Assembly (NCBI GenBank): GCA_900766045.1
Contig: CAAFTW010000025.1
Location: forward strand, 18,304-82,303
Length of the DNA: 64,000 nucleotides
Direction of reading: 5' to 3'
From: Clostridia bacterium
GTDB taxonomy: Bacteria > Bacillota > Clostridia > Peptostreptococcales > Anaerovoracaceae
The notes under the pieces are model-generated. The model did no database searches and was not told the DNA's origin. It saw only the letters and a list, made by a program, of their open reading frames with translations. Positions 17,817 through 27,005 of the stretch are shown here, piece by piece. The position numbers and the translations under genes were made by a program. How positions within the stretch are numbered: position 1 is the first letter of the stretch; every line of letters begins with the position of its first letter.

Positions 17817-19325
17817 ATGGCTAAATACAAGCATGGTATTTACGTCACAGAGGTCCCGACAAAGATGCCGGTCCCGACTTACGGGACATCCGGTATCCAG
17901 GTGGTCATCGGTACTGCGCCGGTAAATCTGGCCGAGGATCCGACCTCTGTGACCAATAAGCCGATTTTAATTGAGTCTATGGACGACATGGTCGATAAGC
18001 TCGGCTATCAGGGTCCGGAGACAGATGCAAACGGGGTGAGTAAGTTTACCTACACGCTGGCGGAATCCGCTTATGCGTCTTTCGCACTGTCCAAGTGCGC
18101 TCCGGTTGTCATGATCAACGTGCTGGATCCAGCTAAGCACGTAAAGGACCTGACATCGGAGACAGTCAATGTGGCAAACCGCATGGCAACGCTTAAGCAT
18201 ACAGGCGTGCTGTTGGATACGGTCAAGGTAACCACGTCTGCGGACAAGGCTCTGGTAAGAGACACAGACTATACCCTGACCTTTACGGATGAGGGCCTGG
18301 TTGCGATTGGTCTGATGTCCTCCGGAGCTGCAGCATCGGAAAAGACACTTAAGATTACAGCAAAGCAGCTGGATCCGTCCAAGGTTACAGCCGAGGATAT
18401 CATCGGAGGGATTGACGGAGATGGAGTCGCTACCGGTATCGCCTGCGTAAGGGATGTCTACTCCAGATGTCATGTTATCCCGGCAACCCTGCTTGCACCG
18501 GGTTTTGATGATCAGGCGGCAGTCGGAGCGGCACTGATCGCAGAGACCAAGGACATCGACGGAGTCTTCCGCGCCTTTGCTCTGCTGTCTCTCAATACTG
18601 GCAACGACACAGGCAAGTGGACGGTAGCAAGCCTTAAGACGGATAAGGAAAACAACGCCTATGCATCTGCAGACGCGGCTGCACTCTGGCCTTACTACGT
18701 CAAAGCAGGATCAGACAATACCTGCATGCACTTTACCGCAGTCTTCGGTGCGGGTATGCAGGCACAGGATGCCGCTAACGGCGATTGCCCGAGCACTGCC
18801 CCATCCAACATCAACATGGGGATCACCGGAGCGGGCTTTGTCACCAGTGAGGGCTTTAAAGAGCTTAACCTTAATCTGGATCAGGCGGCAGACATCAACG
18901 GCCTGGGAATTGCAACCACCTGCTGGAAGCAGGGATGGAAGACCGCAGGTGTAGAGACATCTCTGTATCCTAATGTCACAGATGTCAAGGACCGTTTTAT
19001 CAATGTCCGCCGTATGATGAGCTGGCAGGCGAATGTCTTTATCGTTCGCTATATGGACCGTCTGGACTCCAATATTTCTCACAGAGCGATCGAAGCTCTG
19101 GTAAACGACGAAAATGTCCGTTGCAACGCGCTGACGGCGCAGGGCAAGTGGGCTGGCGGAAGAATCGAGTTCCGTGACTCCGAGAATCCGATCACTGATA
19201 TCTTAGCTGGTAAGGTGAGATTTTATCAGTATGTCGCTCCTTTCACTCCGGCAAAGGAAATCTATGACACTCTGGAGTACAGCGCCGATATCCTGAAAGC
19301 AAATATCGCAGGAGGTGATAAATAA
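17817..19325 (+). CDS. Contractile tail sheath protein
   Basis: A 502-residue protein with the sheath N-terminus KHGIYVTEVPT...VVIGTAPVN and the conserved C-terminal block (YMDRLDSNISHRAIEALVNDE and later VAPFTPAKEIYDTLEYS). The sheath surrounds the tube and contracts to drive it through the cell envelope. Its presence shows that the phage is a myovirus type. It is followed directly by the tube gene. Confidence 0.93.
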   Translation: MAKYKHGIYVTEVPTKMPVPTYGTSGIQVVIGTAPVNLAEDPTSVTNKPILIESMDDMVDKLGYQGPETDANGVSKFTYTLAESAYASFALSKCAPVVMINVLDPAKHVKDLTSETVNVANRMATLKHTGVLLDTVKVTTSADKALVRDTDYTLTFTDEGLVAIGLMSSGAAASEKTLKITAKQLDPSKVTAEDIIGGIDGDGVATGIACVRDVYSRCHVIPATLLAPGFDDQAAVGAALIAETKDIDGVFRAFALLSLNTGNDTGKWTVASLKTDKENNAYASADAAALWPYYVKAGSDNTCMHFTAVFGAGMQAQDAANGDCPSTAPSNINMGITGAGFVTSEGFKELNLNLDQAADINGLGIATTCWKQGWKTAGVETSLYPNVTDVKDRFINVRRMMSWQANVFIVRYMDRLDSNISHRAIEALVNDENVRCNALTAQGKWAGGRIEFRDSENPITDILAGKVRFYQYVAPFTPAKEIYDTLEYSADILKANIAGGDK

Positions 19326-19858
19326 TGGCAAGTGGAATTTTTCCTACGATCATGAATAACTTCAACGTCTACAGCAACGGCACTGACAAGCTGATGGGCA
19401 CTGGAAACGAAGTAAAGCTTCCTGATTATCAGCCGAAGACCGCAACCGGCGACTGGGCTGGTGCCGCGGGTGAGGTGGAAGTTCCGATTCAGGGTCAGCC
19501 GCAGAGCATGACCATAGAAATCAACTTTGATGTTCTGGATGATACAGCAATCGGGATCATCCAGGAGAGTGGCAAGGTTGATGTAACACTGAGAGGATCG
19601 GTGCAGATGCTCGACATGTCTGATGCGTCCATCGTCAATAAACCGGCAAAGGTTGTCGTCAAGGGACTGCTCAAGCAGATAACCTTTGGATCCTTTAAAA
19701 AGTCAGAGAGCATGGGCGCATCTATTACTGTTGAGGCGCTTTACTACTCTTATACCTTCGGCGATTCGGGCGAGCCGAGTACTGAAATTGATAAGCTCAA
19801 TAACGTTTGCAAAATCGGAGGGCAGGACCTGTCTTCCGACATTTCTCAGCAGATTTAA
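19325..19858 (+). CDS. Major tail tube protein (FII family)
   Basis: The 177-residue protein matches the P2 FII tube family, with NNFNVYSNGTDKLMGTGNEVKLPDY near the start and VKGLLKQITFGSFKKSESM in the middle. It polymerises into the rigid inner tube. The start overlaps the sheath stop by one base. Confidence 0.9.
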   Translation: MASGIFPTIMNNFNVYSNGTDKLMGTGNEVKLPDYQPKTATGDWAGAAGEVEVPIQGQPQSMTIEINFDVLDDTAIGIIQESGKVDVTLRGSVQMLDMSDASIVNKPAKVVVKGLLKQITFGSFKKSESMGASITVEALYYSYTFGDSGEPSTEIDKLNNVCKIGGQDLSSDISQQI

Positions 19859-19870
19859 GGAGGTTAAACC

Positions 19871-20284
19871 ATGGCAATCTATGATAATCAGGCGGGAGCT
19901 GCTCCGGCCTCTGAAGTAAAGGAAGAGACTGCAGTTAAAGAGGCAGAGACAACGGCTTCTGCAGAAGAGGAATCCGTGGAGGATTCGCTGAAACTGCATT
20001 TTTCTGATCCTTTTAAGTATGAGGGTAAGACTTATACAGATCTGGATCTCACAGGTCTCTATGATATGACCGGAAAGGACTATATGATCTGCGAGCGCTA
20101 CTGCAAGAAGACAGGCGGCTTCGAGGACAATATGGATCCAATGAAGGAGTTTTCCATGCCATTTGTCATCGCCTGCGCATCGAGAGCTACGGGTCAGCCG
20201 ATGGAGTTTTTCGAGAAAATGAGCATCCGTAATCTGGTGCTGGTTAAAAATGCAGTCGTGGGTTTCATCTACGGAGAGGGTTAA
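19871..20284 (+). CDS. Tail assembly chaperone (gpE-like)
   Basis: A 137-residue acidic protein placed between tube and tape measure, the slot of the tail assembly chaperone. An Ala/Glu-rich leader (residues 5-40) precedes a compact domain with GLYDMTGKDYMICERYC. Its stop overlaps the start of a short downstream frame as TAATG, so the second chaperone is coupled by reinitiation rather than an obvious frameshift. Confidence 0.7.
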   Translation: MAIYDNQAGAAPASEVKEETAVKEAETTASAEEESVEDSLKLHFSDPFKYEGKTYTDLDLTGLYDMTGKDYMICERYCKKTGGFEDNMDPMKEFSMPFVIACASRATGQPMEFFEKMSIRNLVLVKNAVVGFIYGEG

Positions 20285-20442
20285 TGCCCCTCTCCGTTGA
20301 AACGCTGAGAAAAGAAGCGCTGTCCTGCGCAATGGCAGCGCATGGCGGAATAGAGTTTTTCTGGAATCTCCCTGTGACAGAGCTCTTTGACTGGGGCGAT
20401 GCGGCGGCCAGAATGTACAAGGAAGCAGAGGAAAGGGGTTAG
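20284..20442 (+). CDS. Short second tail chaperone frame (52 aa)
   Basis: This frame runs from ATG 20284 (TAATG overlap with the chaperone gene) to TAG 20440 and encodes 52 residues with a conserved-looking HGGIEFFWNLPVTELFDW core. In P2/lambda phages this position holds the E' or T extension made by frameshifting. Here it has its own start. Size, position and the aromatic core support a real gene. Confidence 0.65.
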   Translation: MPLSVETLRKEALSCAMAAHGGIEFFWNLPVTELFDWGDAAARMYKEAEERG

Positions 20443-20445
20443 CCT

Positions 20446-22767
20446 ATGGCATTTGCGAAAAAAGTAGGATTAGACGTTGTCATCGGCGGAAAAGTCTCCA
20501 GCTCTCTGGATACAGCTTTCGGCAAGGCTGCGTCACAGGTACGGACTGGCCTTGCTAAGGCAACGACGAAAGCCGGCAAGGCCGCCGCGATCAGCGGAGC
20601 CTTAGGCCCGCTACTGACAAAGGGCATCACCGTGCCGACCGTCGCAGCTCTTGGCGCGTCTGTCAAAGCAACAGTAGGCTTTGACAAGCAGATGAGCCGA
20701 GTCAAGGCTATCTCCGGTGCAACGGGCAAGCAATTTAAGGCCTTAAGAAAAGATGCCATTAAGCTCGGAGCAGACACTGCCTACTCTTCCACCGAGGCGG
20801 CAGAAGGTATGGAGAACTTGGCATCTGCAGGCTTTAACAGCAAGCAGATCATGGCTGCCATGCCTGGTATGCTTAACCTTGCGGCGGCATCCGGAGAAGA
20901 CCTTGCAACCTCATCCGATATCGCGGCATCTGCGCTCCGAGGCTTTGGTCTTAAGGCATCCTCTGCCGGTCATGTAGCCAATGTGCTCGCGAAAAATGCA
21001 TCGAAAACCAATGCCGCGGTAGGAGACACCGGAGAAGCATTGAAGTATGTTGCGCCGGTTGCTCACTCCGCAGGACTGTCCCTGGAAGAGGTCACAGCGG
21101 CTATCGGAATCATGTCCAATGCGGGCATTAAAGGTACGCAGGCAGGAACCACACTCAGAGGCGCAATGACTAGAATCATGAAGCCGACGAAGCAGGTGCG
21201 GGATGGTCTGGATAAGCTCGGTGTCAGTCTCTATGACAAGCACGGCAAGATGCTGTCCTTAACGCAAATTATCGGAAAGCTGAAAACCGCAACTAAAGGC
21301 ATGACTGACGAAGAGAAGCAGAACGCTCTCGCTAATATTTTTGGAACCAACTCTTTGTCCGGCATGCTGGCCTTAGTCAACGCCGGGCCTAAGGAGCTGG
21401 ACAAGCTGACCAAGTCTTATAAGCACTCTAGTGGCTACGCAAAGAAGACGGCCGCTGAGATGATGAATAACCTGGCGGGAGCATGGGAGCAGATGAAAGG
21501 ATCCCTTGAGTCTGCGGGAATCTCTATAGGAGACGCGCTGTCTCCTGGGCTGACCGCCCTGGCAAAAACCATCACAAAGGTAGTCAATGCCTTTAACGAA
21601 CTCCCGGAATCTGCGAAGCATGTCATTGCCTGGGCAATGGTTATTGCCGCAGCTATCGGACCTGCAATGGTTGCTTTCAGTAAATGCTACAAAGCCGCGA
21701 AGGATCTGATGGAGCTTAAGGCAGCTCTATCGGGATTGTCTTTGGCAGCGAATCCTGTAGCCGCAGCTATTATTGGTATAGGCGTTGCCGTCGGCTTGCT
21801 CGCAGTACTGATCTATAAAAACCGGAAAAAGATCGCCGCATCCTGGGGAAAAGTCAAAAAAGGACTTGGAGAACTGGGCGCCAATACGAAGAAAGATCTG
21901 GCGGCGATGGGAAAGCACATCGCACACTGGGCAGAAGGCTGGAAGACGAACGCAGGTAAGATCAAGAAGTCTTGGGCTGGTGTCAAGAAGGGCCTTAGCA
22001 CACTGGGCACCAATACCAAGGCGGGCTTGGCATCTATGAAGAAGCATGTGGTTGCCTGGGCGCGTGGATGGAAGACAAACGCTGGCAAGATCAAGAAGTC
22101 TATGGCAAACGTCCGGAAAGGTACTGCTCAGCTTAAGAAGAATGCCGTGCATGATATCTCTGCAATGGTTGCTAAGTGCAGGGCTAAATTTAGCAGCTTC
22201 CGGGCATCTGCAGGCGGACTGGTGTCCTATATTAAAGGCGCGTTCCTTAAAAAGTGGAATTCTGCATGGCACGCAGCTGGTTCACACTTTGCAAGTGCAT
22301 GGTCTGGAATGAAGTCGGCAGCCAAATCCGCGATGAATTGGATCATCGGAAAAATTAACGGCTTTATCAGATCCGTTAACAGCATCCACGTTCCAAACAG
22401 CAAACTGGTTCCTAAGGGTCTTCGCGGAGCTAGTCTTCACATCTCGACCATCCCGTATCTGGCTAAAGGAACAGCCAACTGGCCGGGTGGTCCTGCGATC
22501 ATCAATGAGAGAGCCATCGGAGGAGAGATTGTAGACCTGCCATCCGGAACCCGGGTGATCCCGCATGACTTAAGCAAGCAGGTGATTAAAAATTCCTCCA
22601 GCAGTGCTACAGTGACTTACGCTCCAGTCTATAACCTTTACGGCAATGCAACGGCTAATGACATCCGGAAGGCTGATCAGATGAGCCAGAAGGACTTTGA
22701 AAAGATGCTGAAAAGATATCAGCACGACAAGCAGGCAAGGAGCTTTAGAAAGGTGGTGTTTGAGTAA
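20446..22767 (+). CDS. Tail tape measure protein (TP901 family)
   Basis: The 773-residue protein begins with the TP901 core (VGFDKQMSRVKAISGATG, then GADTAYSSTEAAEGMENLASAGF near residue 110). A hydrophobic stretch at about 430-450 may be the membrane-active part. Three copies of a 43-residue basic repeat (beginning near nucleotides 21826, 21955 and 22084, with GWKTNAGKIKKS) fill the middle. At about 0.15 nm per residue the tail would be near 115 nm. The C-terminal PAIINERAIGGEIVDLPSG block is common in tape measures. Confidence 0.9.
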   Translation: MAFAKKVGLDVVIGGKVSSSLDTAFGKAASQVRTGLAKATTKAGKAAAISGALGPLLTKGITVPTVAALGASVKATVGFDKQMSRVKAISGATGKQFKALRKDAIKLGADTAYSSTEAAEGMENLASAGFNSKQIMAAMPGMLNLAAASGEDLATSSDIAASALRGFGLKASSAGHVANVLAKNASKTNAAVGDTGEALKYVAPVAHSAGLSLEEVTAAIGIMSNAGIKGTQAGTTLRGAMTRIMKPTKQVRDGLDKLGVSLYDKHGKMLSLTQIIGKLKTATKGMTDEEKQNALANIFGTNSLSGMLALVNAGPKELDKLTKSYKHSSGYAKKTAAEMMNNLAGAWEQMKGSLESAGISIGDALSPGLTALAKTITKVVNAFNELPESAKHVIAWAMVIAAAIGPAMVAFSKCYKAAKDLMELKAALSGLSLAANPVAAAIIGIGVAVGLLAVLIYKNRKKIAASWGKVKKGLGELGANTKKDLAAMGKHIAHWAEGWKTNAGKIKKSWAGVKKGLSTLGTNTKAGLASMKKHVVAWARGWKTNAGKIKKSMANVRKGTAQLKKNAVHDISAMVAKCRAKFSSFRASAGGLVSYIKGAFLKKWNSAWHAAGSHFASAWSGMKSAAKSAMNWIIGKINGFIRSVNSIHVPNSKLVPKGLRGASLHISTIPYLAKGTANWPGGPAIINERAIGGEIVDLPSGTRVIPHDLSKQVIKNSSSSATVTYAPVYNLYGNATANDIRKADQMSQKDFEKMLKRYQHDKQARSFRKVVFE

Positions 22768-23111
22768 TGTCGGAGACTTATGTGACGGTTCAGGGCGACA
22801 CTTTTGACAAGATCGCTTATGATCAGATGGACGATCATCTCCTGGTGGATCAGCTGATGCAGGCCAATCTGCCGCTGCTTGACACCGCCGTCTTTCCCGC
22901 GGGGGTTGAGATCACAATTCCAGATGTCATAGATGAGGAAGACTCAACCTATGACGATGAGCTTCTTCCGGATACTTCTGCGGATGATCTTCCGGACGAT
23001 GCCGACTCCGATGATGACGCAAGTTATGATGAGGATCCGAACGTGGATACGGAAGATAATGCTTACGATAGTGCTGCTATCCCTGATAACGGGAACGGCA
23101 TTGACTGGTAG
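22767..23111 (+). CDS. Tail protein X (LysM-like) with acidic tail
   Basis: Residues 1-55 match P2 gpX, a LysM-like fold (YVTVQGDTFDKIAYDQM and PAGVEITIPDV). The remaining 60 residues are an Asp/Glu-rich tail unusual for gpX, ending in GNGIDW. gpX belongs to the tail tip assembly. The start overlaps the tape measure stop. Confidence 0.82.
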   Translation: MSETYVTVQGDTFDKIAYDQMDDHLLVDQLMQANLPLLDTAVFPAGVEITIPDVIDEEDSTYDDELLPDTSADDLPDDADSDDDASYDEDPNVDTEDNAYDSAAIPDNGNGIDW

Positions 23112-23118
23112 GTGTAGT

Positions 23119-25944
23119 ATGGCAACATCTAAAGAAAAAGTTAATCAGGAGGTCAAAGCAAACTCCAAGAAGACCAGCTCCGGAACGACGCAGAATCCGC
23201 GGTCGATATCCGTAGTTGCCACGCTTGATGGCGCTGACGTTTCATCGCGCCTGATTGACTCCGCATCCTTTACTGATGTGGCACACGGATCCAGTGACTC
23301 CGCGGAGTTCAATCTGGACAATTCTGATCTGCACTACTTAAAGAAAGGCCTTCCGGGTAAAGCCGCGAAGGCCTATTTGAATATCAAGACGAAAGACTGG
23401 ACGATTCAGCCGGACACCACGATCAAGACAGGCAAGATGTACGTCGACAATATGACGGTCTCCGGTCCTGAGCCTGAATCTGTGCAGGTGCAGGCCCTGT
23501 CCATGCCATCATACTCCGGCTTTTCTGCCACAGAGCATCATAAGACCTATAAAAAGACAACGGCTAAGGCGATCCTTAAAAAGATTGCAAGCCGGGACAA
23601 GATGAAGCTCAAGTACTACGGACCGACGATAAAGATTAAGACAATCCAGCAGGATGGAGCAACAGATTCCGATTTTGCTGTGGATCTCTGTGAGAGGTAC
23701 GGTCTTAGGGTTAAGATTACCAATCGGACGCTCTATGTGTACAGTGCCGCGCGTTATGCGCAGAAAGCCGCAGCGATCACCATCAAGAGATCTGTAGCGG
23801 CATCGGGCTATGAGTACACGAACGACATTCAGGGCGCATACACCTACGCCACCAACACCTATCAGGACAAGAAGAAAAAGAAGGACATCAAGGTTAGTGT
23901 TGGCCATAAAAAGATCAAGACGACATATACCTACTACACACAGGCCACACTGAAGAGGTCAAAGAAAGCAAGAAAGAGCAAGAGCGGGCATGCTGCATCG
24001 ACGGGTACCTTTAAAAAGGGTGCCCGGCTGAAAGTGGTTAAGCTCTATGATGATGGCTGGGCAAAGATCGCAACGACAAAGACCTACACGAAAAAGGTCT
24101 GGATGCGCAACGGCTCCAAGGCCACAGGCAAGCTGGCGGCCCTTTTTAAGGTCTGCCGCTCACAGCTTGGAGTCAGGTCAGGACGTAAGTACGGGGTAAA
24201 TGGTGCTTGGTGCGCAGGTTATGTGCTGTGGTGCTATAAGCACTCCGGGAACGGACATCTAGTAAGGGGCGTTTATCAGCCATTCGTAGTCAAGAACTGG
24301 GTATACTGGGCTCAGAAACGGGGTAGATGGTCACACACTCCGCATCCAGGAGATCTGGTAGTGTTCAAATGGGCCGGTACGGGTAATCAATATGATCATA
24401 TCGGAATTGTTTATAAGGTGCACAGTGCGCATAACATTGAGACCTATGAGGGTAACACTACAGGAAACACAGGCGGAGCTCGGATGTGCCGGCACGTGCA
24501 CCGGACTGCCGGAATGGTCGGGTATATTCACACCGGTATTGATGGAAATGGCTCCGGAATTGATGAAGACAAGATTTATAAGTCAACCGGTAAAAATTTT
24601 ACTTGGACAAAGGAATACTCCAATCAGGTCGCAATCAAGAGAATTTTTCACAAAACAGTTTACAGCTATGTGTATCTTGGCAAAGGCAAAGGAAAAAACC
24701 GTAAGAATGCCAAGCTGAAGACAGTGAGAGTCGCGCATAAGCACAACATTTCAAGGACTTTGGCTGTTGATACCGCTGGCTATAACAAGACGGATGCGAA
24801 ACGGATCGCGAAGTATAAGATGGCTCAGGCTAACGAAGCAATTGAGAAGCTGAGCATGACCATACCAGGGGGCTATGACCGCATCAAAGCAACAAACACC
24901 GTCCGCTTACCGGATGAGTGGGGTAAGCTTGCCGGCAAATGGTTTCTCGATCAGGTCACACATCAGGCGTCTTCCTCCGGCTTCTATACGCAGGAGCTTG
25001 AGATGCATAAAATTAACAGCACCAACGGCGGAAAGGTTTACCGGAAAAAGGGAGACAAGGTCAAGTTTAAGGGCGGATATGTGCACAGTTCATCTAAAGG
25101 CGGAAAAGCCACGAAGATCAAGGGCAGCATGAAAGTCAAAATTAAAAAGGTGGATACAAAAGGAAAGTATACCTATCAGATCGAGAGTCTGCCGACCTAC
25201 TCCAAATGGAAGAAAAAGACGGTCAGTGTCAAAGGCTACGGCCCGTCTGACTGGAAGAACGGCAAAGGCTCAACCGGAAGGACGCTCACGAACCACTCCT
25301 GCGCCTGCGACTGGCTTCCACTAGGTTCCAAGGTCACAATCAACGGAAAGCAGTATACCGTGGATGACAGGACGCACGGGAAGAAGGGAATCCTGATCTA
25401 TCATACAGATAAAAATTATAAGCCGGGCGCCGCTAAGAGCATGACCATTAAATATAAGAAGGTCGAAAAGAAGACTAAAGTTCTTGGATGGGTCAGCAGT
25501 GCGGAGCTTGCATCACTGTCCTCTGCTCAGAAAAAGGCGGACAGCTCAAAGGCTTCTTCCGTAAACAAGCACGGCCGGATTTCAACCTCAAAAGGCGAGT
25601 TTAAGGTTGTTAAGACACTTAAAGCAAGTTTCTCCTACTACTCGACTCGCTATGGCTCATGGCTTATGGGTTATGCCGTCAAAGGCTGGACAGGCCTGTG
25701 TGTAGCGTCGAATAACTTTTCTAAAGTTCCACGCGGAAGTTACATCCGGATCATTGACAGCAGGCATCCGCTCAAAGGAAAAATAATGAAAGTCGTTGAT
25801 TACGAAGAAGCGCAGGGCGGCCCGTCATGGCATGGCCTTGGTATTGATGTCCACTGCTCTGCTGCATATGCAAGAGCGCACGGCAATATGGCCACAGTTG
25901 GCCGATTTAACAACACAAAATTCCAGGTCTTAAAGAAGGTGTGA
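23119..25944 (+). CDS. Tail hub protein gpD with inserted SH3 and CHAP domains and C-terminal 3D-like domains
   Basis: ATG 23119 is chosen over upstream frames because gpD similarity starts here. Residues 1-275 match the P2 gpD hub. An SH3-like segment (about 292-335) and a CHAP amidase/endopeptidase domain (about 337-475, with GAWCAGYVLWCYKHSG holding the Cys and HPGDLVVF...YDHIGIV holding the His) follow. The hub then resumes (YNKTDAKRIAKYKMAQANEA to about 640). The last 300 residues carry two 3D/DPBB-like domains (CACDWLPLGSKV, and VPRGSYIRIIDSRHP ending in GLGIDVHCSAAYA). The protein probably cuts peptidoglycan during entry. Confidence 0.85.
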   Translation: MATSKEKVNQEVKANSKKTSSGTTQNPRSISVVATLDGADVSSRLIDSASFTDVAHGSSDSAEFNLDNSDLHYLKKGLPGKAAKAYLNIKTKDWTIQPDTTIKTGKMYVDNMTVSGPEPESVQVQALSMPSYSGFSATEHHKTYKKTTAKAILKKIASRDKMKLKYYGPTIKIKTIQQDGATDSDFAVDLCERYGLRVKITNRTLYVYSAARYAQKAAAITIKRSVAASGYEYTNDIQGAYTYATNTYQDKKKKKDIKVSVGHKKIKTTYTYYTQATLKRSKKARKSKSGHAASTGTFKKGARLKVVKLYDDGWAKIATTKTYTKKVWMRNGSKATGKLAALFKVCRSQLGVRSGRKYGVNGAWCAGYVLWCYKHSGNGHLVRGVYQPFVVKNWVYWAQKRGRWSHTPHPGDLVVFKWAGTGNQYDHIGIVYKVHSAHNIETYEGNTTGNTGGARMCRHVHRTAGMVGYIHTGIDGNGSGIDEDKIYKSTGKNFTWTKEYSNQVAIKRIFHKTVYSYVYLGKGKGKNRKNAKLKTVRVAHKHNISRTLAVDTAGYNKTDAKRIAKYKMAQANEAIEKLSMTIPGGYDRIKATNTVRLPDEWGKLAGKWFLDQVTHQASSSGFYTQELEMHKINSTNGGKVYRKKGDKVKFKGGYVHSSSKGGKATKIKGSMKVKIKKVDTKGKYTYQIESLPTYSKWKKKTVSVKGYGPSDWKNGKGSTGRTLTNHSCACDWLPLGSKVTINGKQYTVDDRTHGKKGILIYHTDKNYKPGAAKSMTIKYKKVEKKTKVLGWVSSAELASLSSAQKKADSSKASSVNKHGRISTSKGEFKVVKTLKASFSYYSTRYGSWLMGYAVKGWTGLCVASNNFSKVPRGSYIRIIDSRHPLKGKIMKVVDYEEAQGGPSWHGLGIDVHCSAAYARAHGNMATVGRFNNTKFQVLKKV

Positions 25945-25945
25945 T

Positions 25946-26287
25946 ATGCAGATCAGAAGAGCGACTGTGAAAAAGATTAATTACAAGAAGGGCACCGTCA
26001 AGGTGCTCTTTGACGATACAGGAAAAGAGAAGGAAGCGCTTGATGACGTCTGCGTCTGCTGCGGGTTTGCCAAATCAACGCGCATGCCGGACAAAGGTGC
26101 TCAGGTACTTGTTCTAATTGATGATGACATCGGCTCTGCCTACTGCCTGGGAGAGTTTTACAACGGAGCAGGCAGTAAGCCTAAGGCTGTGCCGACCAAG
26201 GATAAGTGGCAGATCGATGGCAGAGAGCTTACCATCAAAGCAAAGTCCATCACCTTTAAGACGGACAGCGGGACAAAGGAGTTTTAA
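25946..26287 (+). CDS. Baseplate assembly/spike protein V-like
   Basis: The 113-residue product starts with the OB-fold seen in gpV/gp5 spike proteins (RRATVKKINYKKGTVKVLFDDTG, then KGAQVLVLIDDDIGSAYCLGEFYN). It lacks the long beta-helix needle of full gpV, so the needle may be short. It lies directly after the hub gene, and hub and spike proteins bind each other in the family. Confidence 0.78.
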   Translation: MQIRRATVKKINYKKGTVKVLFDDTGKEKEALDDVCVCCGFAKSTRMPDKGAQVLVLIDDDIGSAYCLGEFYNGAGSKPKAVPTKDKWQIDGRELTIKAKSITFKTDSGTKEF

Positions 26288-26289
26288 AT

Positions 26290-26679
26290 ATGGGCGTAGT
26301 TGGACAATTAGGAGATATCCCCTTTGAGGTCTCACAGGATAAGGTGATGTCCTTTAACAGCTTCAGCCGGACGGACTCACCGAGAATCAGCGAGATCAAC
26401 TATATCAATAAAAGGCCGGGAACACAGTATAACGGCACAGCGAGATCCACGGGGTCCTTTAACCTTCCGCTCTTTACGAGCCTTGGCGTAGATGTGAGAG
26501 AGGCCTGTCATACGCTCAGGACCTACTCTAAAAAGGGCACTGTGCTTAAGTTCATCCTTGGAGGATCCTCCGTTTTTTATAAGGACGTGAGGATCACGTC
26601 TCTTAACACGGATTATACAGCCTGGTCAGATGGAGTACCCGTAGCCGCTACGGCCGCTGTGAGTGTAGAGGAGGTATGA
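26290..26679 (+). CDS. P2 gpU-like tail protein
   Basis: The 129-residue sequence follows the P2 gpU pattern: GVVGQLGDIPFEV at the start, an internal LRTYSKKGTVLKFILGGSSVFY block, and a C-terminal strand AATAAVSVEEV. In P2 it lies near the tail end. The stop overlaps the next start by four bases. Confidence 0.65.
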   Translation: MGVVGQLGDIPFEVSQDKVMSFNSFSRTDSPRISEINYINKRPGTQYNGTARSTGSFNLPLFTSLGVDVREACHTLRTYSKKGTVLKFILGGSSVFYKDVRITSLNTDYTAWSDGVPVAATAAVSVEEV

Positions 26680-27005
26680 CCATGCATCTTATCATTGACT
26701 CTGCTTATGATGAGCAGACTTTAAGAGAGATAGACAGAGGGCTGCAGTTTCTGCTGCAGACGCCTAAGGGGTCCTATCCTTTAGACAGAGAGTTTGGCAT
26801 AGACTTTAGCTTTCTGGACAAGCCTGCACCTGTCGCTGCAAACCTGCTGGCGGCTGATCTCAAGGACGTTATCCCTGCGATGGATCCAAGAGTAGAGCTT
26901 GACCGGGTAGAGATGAAAAGAGACGATCTCAATGGTAAGCTCCTTCCTACAATTTATCTAAGAGGAGCGGATACAGATTTAATGGAGGAGGAAAGCGATG
27001 AGTAA
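26676..27005 (+). CDS. gp25/gpW-like baseplate wedge protein
   Basis: A 109-residue member of the gp25 lysozyme-like wedge family, with QTLREIDRGLQFLLQTPKGSYPLDREFGID near its start. It joins the baseplate to the first sheath ring. Start ATG 26676 or 26682; it overlaps gpJ by eight bases. Confidence 0.82.
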   Translation: MTMHLIIDSAYDEQTLREIDRGLQFLLQTPKGSYPLDREFGIDFSFLDKPAPVAANLLAADLKDVIPAMDPRVELDRVEMKRDDLNGKLLPTIYLRGADTDLMEEESDE

